From: HGM11525 sp036307445
GTDB taxonomy: Bacteria > Bacillota > Clostridia > UBA1381
Direction of reading: 5' to 3'
Length of the DNA: 5,342 bases
NCBI GenBank assembly: GCA_036307445.1
Contig: JAXJXP010000003.1
Coordinates: forward strand, 1 to 5,342
In this document: positions 1 through 5,342 of the stretch, in pieces
Layout: every line of letters starts with the position of its first letter
Numbering within the stretch: the stretch's first letter is position 1
Translations under genes and position numbers: made by a program
Notes under the pieces: generated by a model
The model's database searches: none
Told to the model about the DNA's origin: nothing
What the model saw: the letters and a program-made list of their open reading frames with translations, nothing else

Positions 1-2532
1 GCACTGGTCATCAAATGCCTGTTCAACCATTTCGTCAAGATTGTCGAGGAATACTTTTTCATCAATGCCGTAATCTTTAATTGTTTCTTTTATACCAACA
101 TTTGCTTTAAGGTCGTTAATTGCTTTGATAAGGCCTTCAAGTTTTTCTTCATCAGAATTACCCTTAATACCAAGGTAATCTGCAACTTCAGCGTAACGAG
201 CAAGTGTGTGCGGATGGTCATACTGTGAGAATGTACCCATCTTTGCAGGTGCTTCAGCCGCGTTAAATCTTAAAACTTCTTCAATCATAAGAGCGTTTGC
301 AACACCGTGAGGCAAGTGGTGGAATGCACCAAGCTTGTGAGCCATAGAGTGACATACACCGAGGAATGCGTTTGCAAATGCCATACCTGCCATTGTAGCA
401 GCGTTAGCCATCTTTTCTCTTGCTTCTACATCTGTCTGTCCGTTTTCGTAAGCTCTCGGTAAGTATTCAAATACTGTCTTAAGAGATTTAAGAGCAAGAC
501 CGTCTGTGTAGTCTGTTGCAAGCATTGCAGCATAAGCTTCGATAGCATGCGTTACTGCGTCGATACCGGAAGCAGCTGTGAGTCCCTTAGGAGCTGACAT
601 GTGGAAGTCTGTGTCAATGATTGCCATATTAGGCATAAGTTCATAGTCAGCCAGAGGATATTTAACACCTGTAGATTCATCTGTGATAACTGCGAAAGGT
701 GTAACCTCAGAACCTGTACCTGCAGATGTGGGAATTGCGATGAAATATGCTTTTTCGCCCATTTTCGGGAAGGTGTAAACTCTCTTTCTGATATCGATAA
801 ATCTCATAGCCATATCCATGAAGTCTGCTTCAGGATGTTCATAGAGCACCCACATAATCTTTGCTGCGTCCATAGCAGAACCACCACCGAGTGCGATGAT
901 TGTATCCGGCTTAAATGCTGCCATCTGTGATGCACCGTTCTTTGCATTGTTCAGTGTAGGATCAGGCTGTACATCAAAGAATGTTGTATGAGCTATACCC
1001 ATTTCATCAAGTTTATCAGTTATCGGTTTAGTATAACCGTTTTCATAGAGGAACGTATCTGTTACGATAAACGCTCTCTTCTTACCCATTACATTTTTAA
1101 GCTCATCGAGAGCAACAGGCAGACAGCCTTTCTTAATATATACCTTTTCAGGTGCACGGAACCAAAGCATATTTTCCCTTCTTTCAGCTACAGTTTTGAT
1201 ATTGATAAGGTGTTTTACACCAACATTTTCAGATACGGAGTTGCCACCCCAAGAACCACAACCAAGTGTAAGGCTTGGTGCAAGTTTGAAGTTGTAAAGA
1301 TCACCGATACCACCGTGTGAAGAAGGTGTGTTAACAAGGATACGGCATGTCTTCATTCTTGCAGCAAAAGCATCTAATTTTTCTTTTTCGGTTACCTCGT
1401 TGAGATATACAGAAGATGTATGACCGAAACCGCCGTCTTCAACAAGTCTTTCAGCTTTATCAAGCGCTTCTGTGAAGTCCTTTGCCTTATACATTGCAAG
1501 AACAGGAGAAAGCTTTTCGTGTGCAAACTCTTCTGAAAGTTCTACACTTTCTACTTCACCGATAAGAATTTTTGTTCCTTCAGGGACTTTAACACCTGCG
1601 AGTTCTGCAATTTTAGCTGCCGGCTGACCAACAATTTTCGCATTGAGTGCGCCGTTTATGATAATTGTCTTTCTTACCTTTTCTGTTTCAACAGGGCTTA
1701 AGAAGTAGCATCCGCGTGTTGCGAACTCTTCTTTTACAATGTCGTAGATATTTTCAAGAACAATAACCGACTGTTCAGATGCACAAATCATACCGTTATC
1801 AAATGTCTTTGAGTGAATGATTGAGTTAACTGCAAGAAGGATGTCTGCACTATCATCGATGATTGCAGGTGTATTTCCGGCACCAACACCGAGAGCAGGC
1901 TTACCGCTTGAATATGCAGCCTTAACCATTCCGGGACCACCGGTTGCAAGGATGATGTCTGCTTCTTTCATTACTGTGTTTGTCATTTCCAGGCTCGGAA
2001 CATCAATCCAGTCGATGATACCTTCAGGAGCACCTGCTTTAACTGCAGCTTCCAAAACGAGTTTTGCGGCTGCAATTGTGCAGTTCTTTGCTCTTGGATG
2101 AGGAGAGATAATAATCGCATTTCTTGTCTTAAGAGCAAGCAAACATTTGAAAATTGCTGTAGATGTAGGGTTTGTTGTAGGAATAACAGCTGCGATTACA
2201 CCGATAGGCTCTGCTATCTTCTTTATTCCATAAGCCGTATCTTCTTCGATAACACCGCAGGTTTTTGTATCCTTGTATGCATTGTAAATGTATTCAGAAG
2301 CATAGTTGTTTTTAATCACCTTGTCTTCTACAATACCCATACCTGTTTCTTCAACTGCCATTTTTGCAAGAGGGATTCTTGCTTTGTTTGCAGCAGAAGC
2401 AGCAGCTAAGAAAATTTTATCAACCTGTTCCTGTGTGTAGGTTGCAAAAACCTTCTGAGCTTCTTTTGTGCGCTGTATAGCTTCTTCGAGCTTTTCAACG
2501 CTGTCTACAATTTCGTAAGTCTTGTTTTCCAT
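1..2532 (-). CDS. adhE: Bifunctional acetaldehyde-CoA/alcohol dehydrogenase AdhE, 3' end cut by window edge
   Basis: This enzyme converts acetyl-CoA to acetaldehyde and then to ethanol in the cytoplasm, oxidising two NADH. I translated all 844 codons present; the frame is open throughout. The N-terminal aldehyde dehydrogenase half (about 1-440) has the cofactor-side stretch AEPIGVIAAVIPTTNPTS (107-124), catalytic Cys250 in NGMICASEQS, Glu339 in EKLSP and GFGHTS (368-373). The C-terminal iron alcohol dehydrogenase half (about 455 on) has GGGSAMDAAK (549-558) and PTSAGTGSEVTPF (601-613). Its metal ligands are Asp658, His662, His728 and His742, matching E. coli Asp653, His657, His723 and His737 with a constant offset of five. 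The last visible residues, AFDDQC, normally lie a few dozen residues before the C terminus, so only a short tail is missing. The start MENKTYEIV has an ideal AGGAGG ten bases upstream. It follows rex by 14 bases and is probably cotranscribed with it. AdhE proteins usually form helical spirosome filaments; that is family knowledge. Confidence 0.98.
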   Translation of the reverse strand, partial: MENKTYEIVDSVEKLEEAIQRTKEAQKVFATYTQEQVDKIFLAAASAANKARIPLAKMAVEETGMGIVEDKVIKNNYASEYIYNAYKDTKTCGVIEEDTAYGIKKIAEPIGVIAAVIPTTNPTSTAIFKCLLALKTRNAIIISPHPRAKNCTIAAAKLVLEAAVKAGAPEGIIDWIDVPSLEMTNTVMKEADIILATGGPGMVKAAYSSGKPALGVGAGNTPAIIDDSADILLAVNSIIHSKTFDNGMICASEQSVIVLENIYDIVKEEFATRGCYFLSPVETEKVRKTIIINGALNAKIVGQPAAKIAELAGVKVPEGTKILIGEVESVELSEEFAHEKLSPVLAMYKAKDFTEALDKAERLVEDGGFGHTSSVYLNEVTEKEKLDAFAARMKTCRILVNTPSSHGGIGDLYNFKLAPSLTLGCGSWGGNSVSENVGVKHLINIKTVAERRENMLWFRAPEKVYIKKGCLPVALDELKNVMGKKRAFIVTDTFLYENGYTKPITDKLDEMGIAHTTFFDVQPDPTLNNAKNGASQMAAFKPDTIIALGGGSAMDAAKIMWVLYEHPEADFMDMAMRFIDIRKRVYTFPKMGEKAYFIAIPTSAGTGSEVTPFAVITDESTGVKYPLADYELMPNMAIIDTDFHMSAPKGLTAASGIDAVTHAIEAYAAMLATDYTDGLALKSLKTVFEYLPRAYENGQTDVEAREKMANAATMAGMAFANAFLGVCHSMAHKLGAFHHLPHGVANALMIEEVLRFNAAEAPAKMGTFSQYDHPHTLARYAEVADYLGIKGNSDEEKLEGLIKAINDLKANVGIKETIKDYGIDEKVFLDNLDEMVEQAFDDQC

Positions 2533-2542
2533 GATTTATTAT

Positions 2543-2548
2543 CCTCCT
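2543..2548 (-). promoter_or_regulatory. adhE ribosome binding site overlapping the rex stop codon
   Basis: On the minus strand the sequence is TAGGAGG, followed by ten bases and the adhE ATG. The TAG is the rex stop codon, and its last two bases are the first two of the AGGAGG Shine-Dalgarno sequence. A ribosome finishing rex therefore covers the adhE initiation region, which suggests translational coupling. There is no room for a separate adhE promoter or terminator between the two genes. Confidence 0.85.
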
Positions 2549-3170
2549 AATTTTGATTTACTAATTGATTATTTAGGTGTGCAAGTGATAAGGCCAGGTT
2601 CTCTTGCTGTAGCAATATTCCTTCGGGAACATTCAGTTTAACCGGTGAGAAATTCCAGATTGCGCTTATCCCGTTCTCTATCATCAAGTCACAAATTTGC
2701 TGTGATGATTCTTTATTTACCGAGATGATTCCGATTTTAATGTTATTCTCTTTACAAAATATACTGAACTCTTCCATAGGAAGTATCTGTTTTTGGTTTG
2801 ATGTCTGTTTTTTGGCTTCTATATCAAAGCCTGCCATTATTCTCACACCAAACTCTTCGAATCCTTCGTAGTTCAGAAGTGCCTTGCCGAGTTGTCCCGC
2901 TCCGACTAACACCGCATTTGTGAGATTGTCAAACCCTAACACTTTTTCGATGCTTTTAATCAGTTCTTCAACCTCATACCCTATCTTGGGCTTCCCGGCA
3001 CCGCTTACTGAGTTAAGGTCTTTTCGGACCTGAACCTCTCCAAGCGCCAGGCTTTTTGCAATTGAGGTTGCGGAAATGTATTCATCATTGTTTTTGAACA
3101 CTGTACGAAGATGTTGCAAGTAGTGCGGCAGTCTGCCGAGAGTTGCTTTTGATACAGCGATCTTTTCCAT
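2547..3170 (-). CDS. rex: Redox-sensing transcriptional repressor Rex
   Basis: Rex is a dimeric DNA-binding protein that reads the NADH/NAD+ ratio; NAD+ favours operator binding and NADH releases it. The 207-residue product is of normal family length. Residues 1-80 form the winged-helix domain: AVSKATLGRLPHYLQHL (5-21), then VQVRKDL (46-52) in the recognition-helix region. The Rossmann domain begins near 85 with VLVGAGQLGKALLNY (87-101), whose GAGQLG is the dinucleotide loop, and GFDIE (114-118) carries the acidic residue (Asp116) that normally contacts the ribose. IWNFSPVKLNVPEG (171-184) and the final helix NLALSLAHLNNQL (191-203), usually domain-swapped in the dimer, complete it. I chose the ATG at 3170 because GGGAGG lies seven bases upstream; an in-frame ATG at 3185 would add five residues but overlaps that site and has only a weak one of its own. 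The gene lies directly ahead of adhE, a standard Rex target, and has a Rex-type site over its promoter. Confidence 0.96.
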   Translation of the reverse strand: MEKIAVSKATLGRLPHYLQHLRTVFKNNDEYISATSIAKSLALGEVQVRKDLNSVSGAGKPKIGYEVEELIKSIEKVLGFDNLTNAVLVGAGQLGKALLNYEGFEEFGVRIMAGFDIEAKKQTSNQKQILPMEEFSIFCKENNIKIGIISVNKESSQQICDLMIENGISAIWNFSPVKLNVPEGILLQQENLALSLAHLNNQLVNQN

Positions 3171-3177
3171 ACTGATA

Positions 3178-3183
3178 CCTCCC
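3178..3183 (-). promoter_or_regulatory. rex ribosome binding site that decides the start codon
   Basis: The minus strand reads GGGAGG, then TATCAGT, then ATG. The spacing of seven bases fits the start at 3170. The alternative in-frame ATG at 3185-3183 runs into this site (ATGGGAGG), so it is probably not used. Confidence 0.8.
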
Positions 3184-3194
3184 ATCTCTTGACT

Positions 3195-3212
3195 TCGTTA
3201 ATATTTTAACAT
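3195..3212. promoter_or_regulatory. Predicted Rex operator upstream of rex-adhE
   Basis: The plus-strand sequence TCGTTAATATTTTAACAT contains the dyad GTTAA-N4-TTAAC. It matches the clostridial Rex consensus TTGTTAANNNNTTAACAA at 12 of the 14 specified positions, with one mismatch in each outer arm. It lies 24 bases upstream of the rex start and covers the predicted -10 box, so bound Rex would block RNA polymerase. Operator identity is inferred from consensus and context. Confidence 0.75.
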
Positions 3213-3231
3213 TCTTTTTTATTCTTGGGAA
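3203..3231 (-). promoter_or_regulatory. Predicted sigma-A promoter of rex-adhE
   Basis: On the minus strand a TTCCCA (3231-3226, four of six matches to TTGACA) is followed by 17 bases and TAAAAT (3208-3203, five of six matches to TATAAT). A TG one base upstream of the -10 gives an extended -10 (TGTTAAAAT), which can offset a weak -35. Transcription would begin near 3196 with a leader of about 26 bases. The -10 lies wholly inside the Rex operator. Confidence 0.6.
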
Positions 3232-3236
3232 TTCTT
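3211..3236. repeat. Three ATTCTT direct repeats at exact 10-bp spacing
   Basis: ATTCTT occurs at 3211-3216, 3221-3226 and 3231-3236 on the plus strand (AAGAAT on the minus strand). Each copy is separated by four unrelated bases, so all three fall on nearly the same face of the helix. They span the spacer and -35 of the predicted rex promoter and abut the Rex operator. They could be a binding site for a second regulator, a DNA-shape element, or chance in AT-rich DNA. Confidence 0.5.
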
Positions 3237-3253
3237 AAAATGTTTAATCGGTA

Positions 3254-3281
3254 TTATCAATATCGATAACCCCTTTATCGA
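3254..3281. repeat. Cluster of three TTATCGA-like half-sites in alternating orientation
   Basis: The plus strand has TTATCAA (3254-3260), TCGATAA (3263-3269) and TTATCGA (3275-3281). The second and third form a perfect 7-bp inverted repeat around CCCCT. The first and second form a 16-bp near-palindrome with one mismatched pair (14 of 16 positions symmetrical). The cluster lies between the lysR terminator and the rex promoter, in the size range of a protein operator. It is not a Rex consensus, and the main dyad lacks a centred T-N11-A LysR box. Its ligand is unknown. Confidence 0.5.
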
Positions 3282-3296
3282 ATGGCGGAATAAATC

Positions 3297-3330
3297 AAAA
3301 AAATAAGCCTGACCTTCGAAAAAGTCAGGC
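3297..3330 (-). terminator. Intrinsic terminator of the lysR-family gene
   Basis: On the minus strand a perfect 7-bp stem GCCTGAC/GTCAGGC (3330-3324 with 3313-3307) encloses a ten-base loop and is followed at once by TTATTTTTTT. The stem begins 11 bases after the stop codon. In the opposite direction the stem is followed by A residues before any T run, so it should act mainly on leftward transcription. It separates the LysR-family gene from rex-adhE. Confidence 0.9.
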
Positions 3331-3341
3331 AAAAAAATTTT

Positions 3342-4265
3342 TTAGTTAAATATTTTTCTCTTTGTTTCACACAGTTTTGTTATGAATCTGCGGTCAAGTT
3401 CAGTTAATTTATATCCCTTTTTATAGATTAAAACATCTTTATATAATTTTTTGTTTTCTACACATTTCTTCTGAACGAGATTGTATCTTTCAAGCAAGCT
3501 CTTCGGAACAGGAGATACCCACATAAATGTTTCGGGGTTTTTATCAAGTAAATCAAACTGACTTGCTCTTTCGAAAATATAAATTCTTCTATCGATATTA
3601 TCCGGCAATTCTTCCTTAACAACTTTTGATAAAGGCATAGAAGGAACAAATGGGTCTGCGTGAGCAATTTCTATGTAGTCAGTCAAATCATCAAAAGTTA
3701 TTTCTCCTTTTTGTGCAAGGGGATTATCTGCACTCATAATAAGTGAATAGCTGAACTCTGTTACAAGCTCATATACAAAACCTTTTTCATCGAGCATTGA
3801 TTTAAAATACTTATCATAATTTTCTGCGTATCGGATAATCCCAAGCTTGTAATCATGGTTAAGCATGTTATGAATGGTTCTCTGAGAATTTGTTTCCTTA
3901 TAAAATATTTCGGCCGAATCCTTTGTTAGCATTCGTGAAAATTCAGCAAAGGCTTCCGATATATAAGAAGCACGTGGAACAGAAATAGAGAATTTCTGTT
4001 TATTCGGAGCACCATATTTGTAATACTTTTCAACAGATTCGATTTGGTTCAGTATCCCTTTAGCAAAATTCATAAATTCTTCGCCTTCATGTGTTAAGCA
4101 CATGCCTTTCGTTGTCCGGTCGAAAATTGTTATTCCCAAATCCGCTTCAAGTTCCTTAATCGAACGACTGATATTAGGTACTGCAATAAGCAAAGTTTCT
4201 GATGCTTTGTTGAGAGAACCTGCCTTTGCAACCTCAACTGCATATTTCATATGTAATATATTCAT
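3342..4265 (-). CDS. LysR-family transcriptional regulator, target and ligand unknown
   Basis: The 307-residue product has the normal length of a LysR-type regulator. Residues 1-60 are a typical winged helix-turn-helix: MKYAVEVAKAGSLNKASETL, then VPNISRSIKELEADLGITIFDRTTKG, with the linker helix through about residue 88. The effector-binding half starts near KFSISVPRASY (91-101). It keeps features such as LGIIRY, SLIMSADNPLAQKG and the closing LTELDRRFITKL, but I cannot assign a ligand. The start at 4265 is supported by AGGTG five bases upstream and by the near-N-terminal position of the DNA-binding domain; another ATG at 4250 is less well placed. It has its own promoter and terminator and so looks monocistronic. 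No gene is divergently transcribed beside it, so the usual clue to a LysR target is absent. trpB and rex-adhE are possible targets only by proximity. Confidence 0.93.
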   Translation of the reverse strand: MNILHMKYAVEVAKAGSLNKASETLLIAVPNISRSIKELEADLGITIFDRTTKGMCLTHEGEEFMNFAKGILNQIESVEKYYKYGAPNKQKFSISVPRASYISEAFAEFSRMLTKDSAEIFYKETNSQRTIHNMLNHDYKLGIIRYAENYDKYFKSMLDEKGFVYELVTEFSYSLIMSADNPLAQKGEITFDDLTDYIEIAHADPFVPSMPLSKVVKEELPDNIDRRIYIFERASQFDLLDKNPETFMWVSPVPKSLLERYNLVQKKCVENKKLYKDVLIYKKGYKLTELDRRFITKLCETKRKIFN

Positions 4266-4300
4266 AATAGCACCTACCTTCTTGCTATTTGATTTTTTAT

Positions 4301-4329
4301 ATTATATCATATTTGTATCTAAATTTCAA
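4301..4329 (-). promoter_or_regulatory. Strong predicted sigma-A promoter of the lysR-family gene
   Basis: On the minus strand TTGAAA (4329-4324, five of six) is followed by exactly 17 bases and a perfect TATAAT (4306-4301). A TG one base before the -10 makes it an extended -10. Transcription should begin near 4294, leaving a leader of about 29 bases. This shows that the regulator need not depend on readthrough from trpB. Confidence 0.85.
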
Positions 4330-4348
4330 TCTACATAATATATTTTAT

Positions 4349-4364
4349 TTTACATTGCTTTACA
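4349..4364. repeat. TTTACA direct repeat, 10-bp period, upstream of the lysR promoter
   Basis: TTTACA occurs at 4349-4354 and 4359-4364 with TTGC between the copies, about 20 bp upstream of the lysR -35. An ATTTGTA (4311-4317) within the promoter spacer is the reverse complement of TACAAAT (4361-4367), which overlaps the second copy. This could be a regulator site, including one for autoregulation, but the DNA is very AT-rich and chance is plausible. I see nothing else in the gap 4330-4413. Confidence 0.3.
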
Positions 4365-4413
4365 AATACAATTTCTTATATCCGCCCTTTGCGCACAAGT
4401 AACTATTTATATT

Positions 4414-4440
4414 ACCGGCCAAGTTAAATACTTAGCCGGT
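4414..4440 (-). terminator. Stem-loop after trpB, probable 3' end or weak terminator
   Basis: ACCGGC (4414-4419) pairs with GCCGGT (4435-4440), and AAG (4421-4423) with CTT (4431-4433), around a seven-base loop. The one imperfect position is C-A on the plus strand but U-G in the minus-strand RNA, so the leftward transcript forms a continuous 10-bp stem. It starts 16 bases after the trpB stop. The bases that follow (AATATAAATAG) are not a U run, so it may protect the mRNA end or terminate only partially. Confidence 0.5.
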
Positions 4441-4456
4441 CTGCGAAATCATTCAG

Positions 4457-5342
4457 TTATCTAATGCCGTACTTTTCAATGATATAATCCATATCCTTAT
4501 CACCTCTGCCAGAAAGATTGATAAGGACAGAGCCTTTGCCCATTGTCTTTGCAAGCTTCATACCGTAGGCAACAGCGTGAGAACTTTCGATTGCAGGAAT
4601 GATACCTTCCATTCGAGAGAGTTCAAAGAAAGCATCAATGGTTTCATCGTCAGTTACCACATCATACTTAACTCTGCCGATGTCACGCAAAAATGCGTGT
4701 TCAGGACCGCTTGACGGATAATCAAGACCGCTTGCAACAGAATAAACAGGTGCAGGCTCTCCGTTTTCATCTTTCAGCATGATGCTGTTAAAGCCGTGCA
4801 TAATACCCTCTGTTCCGTAGGTAAGACTTGCAGCGTGGTCACCGAGCGCAGTTCCGCGTCCTAATGGTTCAACACCATAAATGTCAACGGGATCATTTAA
4901 GAATCCCGAGAAAAGTCCCATAGCATTTGAGCCTCCGCCAACACAAGCAACAACGCTATCTGGAAGTTCTCCTGTCATATCAATAAACTGTTCTCTTGCT
5001 TCGATACCTACAACACTCTGAAAATCTCTTACCATCATCGGGAATGGATGTGGTCCAACAACAGAGCCGATACAATAAATTGCATCCTTATATTCATTGC
5101 AGTATGCCATAAATGCCGCATCAACCGCTTCTTTGAGTGTCTGCAGTCCGTCAGTTACTTCAATTACTCTTGCACCGAGTATTTTCATTCTTGCAACATT
5201 CGGTGCCTGCTTTTTAATATCAACAGCACCCATATAGATGTCACATTCAAGACCGAAATATGCCGCAGCAGTAGCAAGTGCAACACCGTGCTGACCTGCG
5301 CCTGTTTCTGCAATAACCTTTTTCTTACCCATATATTTTGCA
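4457..5342 (-). CDS. trpB: Tryptophan synthase beta chain TrpB, 5' end cut by window edge
   Basis: TrpB is the PLP enzyme that joins indole and L-serine to give L-tryptophan, normally in an alpha2beta2 complex with TrpA. The window holds 294 full codons, and the frame is open to the right edge (AKYMGKKK). The ATG at 5332 is internal. Counting from it, AETGAGQHG (8-16) carries the catalytic glutamate (Glu9, Salmonella Glu109), followed by VGPHPFP (92-98), the PLP-phosphate loop GGGSNAMG (132-139), GLDYPSSGP (202-210), EGIIPAIESSHA (242-253) and LSGRGDKD (273-280). The roughly constant offset of 100 from Salmonella implies that about 100 N-terminal residues, including the Schiff-base lysine of the KxEDxNxxGxHKxN region, lie outside. 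Motifs are those of canonical TrpB rather than the longer TrpB2 type. No trpA follows downstream, which is unusual for a trp operon; the upstream side cannot be seen. Confidence 0.97.
   Translation of the reverse strand, partial: AKYMGKKKVIAETGAGQHGVALATAAAYFGLECDIYMGAVDIKKQAPNVARMKILGARVIEVTDGLQTLKEAVDAAFMAYCNEYKDAIYCIGSVVGPHPFPMMVRDFQSVVGIEAREQFIDMTGELPDSVVACVGGGSNAMGLFSGFLNDPVDIYGVEPLGRGTALGDHAASLTYGTEGIMHGFNSIMLKDENGEPAPVYSVASGLDYPSSGPEHAFLRDIGRVKYDVVTDDETIDAFFELSRMEGIIPAIESSHAVAYGMKLAKTMGKGSVLINLSGRGDKDMDYIIEKYGIR

Noticed and set aside
1322..1340. A GTTAAC palindrome within TTGTTAAC on the minus strand, resembling half of a Rex site
   Set aside because: Only one half-site is present, with no TTAACAA after a 4-bp spacer, and it is explained by the Leu-Val-Asn codons of adhE.
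601..2409. Several plus-strand open frames (601-930, 988-1320, 1817-2101, 2098-2409) that could be read as small genes
   Set aside because: All lie antisense within adhE, whose frame is continuous and has every expected motif. Their products are low-complexity or Cys-rich translations without plausible ribosome binding sites or family features.
3168..3185. ATG at 3185 as the rex start, adding MGGIS
   Set aside because: That start overlaps the GGGAGG ribosome binding site that is well placed for the ATG at 3170, and Rex homologues normally begin close to the latter.
3307..3344. The lysR terminator acting in both directions
   Set aside because: On the plus strand the stem is followed by seven A residues before the T run, so rightward termination would be poor. 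No rightward gene needs it.
3458..3667. A 69-codon minus-strand frame inside the LysR-family gene
   Set aside because: It is an out-of-frame shadow of the effector domain coding sequence and shows no recognisable features.
4102..4338. A plus-strand frame of 78 codons ending in a hydrophobic stretch, possibly a small membrane protein
   Set aside because: It is antisense to the LysR DNA-binding domain, and its hydrophobic tail comes from the AT-rich lysR promoter read backwards. I see no convincing ribosome binding site.
5330..5332. ATG at 5332 as the trpB start
   Set aside because: The frame continues upstream to the window edge with conserved TrpB sequence (AKYMGK), and a start here would delete the cofactor-binding lysine region.

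Overview
The window reads as ordinary chromosomal DNA from an AT-rich, strongly fermentative anaerobe, most likely a Bacillota member of class Clostridia. The pointers are strong AGGAGG-type ribosome binding sites, a Rex redox repressor coupled to a two-domain AdhE, sigma-A-type promoters with extended -10 elements, and a classical stem-plus-U-run terminator. No marker allows a genus to be named. All four protein genes lie on the minus strand, so transcription runs from right to left.

Layout from right to left, in the direction of transcription. (1) 5342-4457: the C-terminal three quarters of tryptophan synthase beta chain (trpB), cut by the right edge and followed by a stem-loop at 4414-4440. 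(2) 4456-4266: an AT-rich gap with a near-consensus promoter for the next gene. (3) 4265-3342: a full-length LysR-family regulator of unknown ligand, closed by a good intrinsic terminator at 3297-3330. (4) 3296-3171: a compact control region with a Rex-type operator over a predicted -10 box, three helically phased ATTCTT repeats, and a cluster of three TTATCGA-like half-sites. (5) 3170-2547: rex. (6) 2532-1: adhE, lacking only its last few dozen codons at the left edge. The rex stop codon overlaps the adhE ribosome binding site.

The functional core is a small redox circuit. Rex senses the NADH/NAD+ ratio. AdhE reduces acetyl-CoA to ethanol and reoxidises two NADH. The operator over the rex promoter suggests that low NADH shuts off the whole rex-adhE transcript and that high NADH releases it, giving autoregulated feedback. 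LysR and trpB look like separate transcription units. I see no mobile element, CRISPR array, tRNA or rRNA. No gene here belongs to a novel system; the least explained material is the non-coding DNA upstream of rex and the effector domain of the LysR protein.
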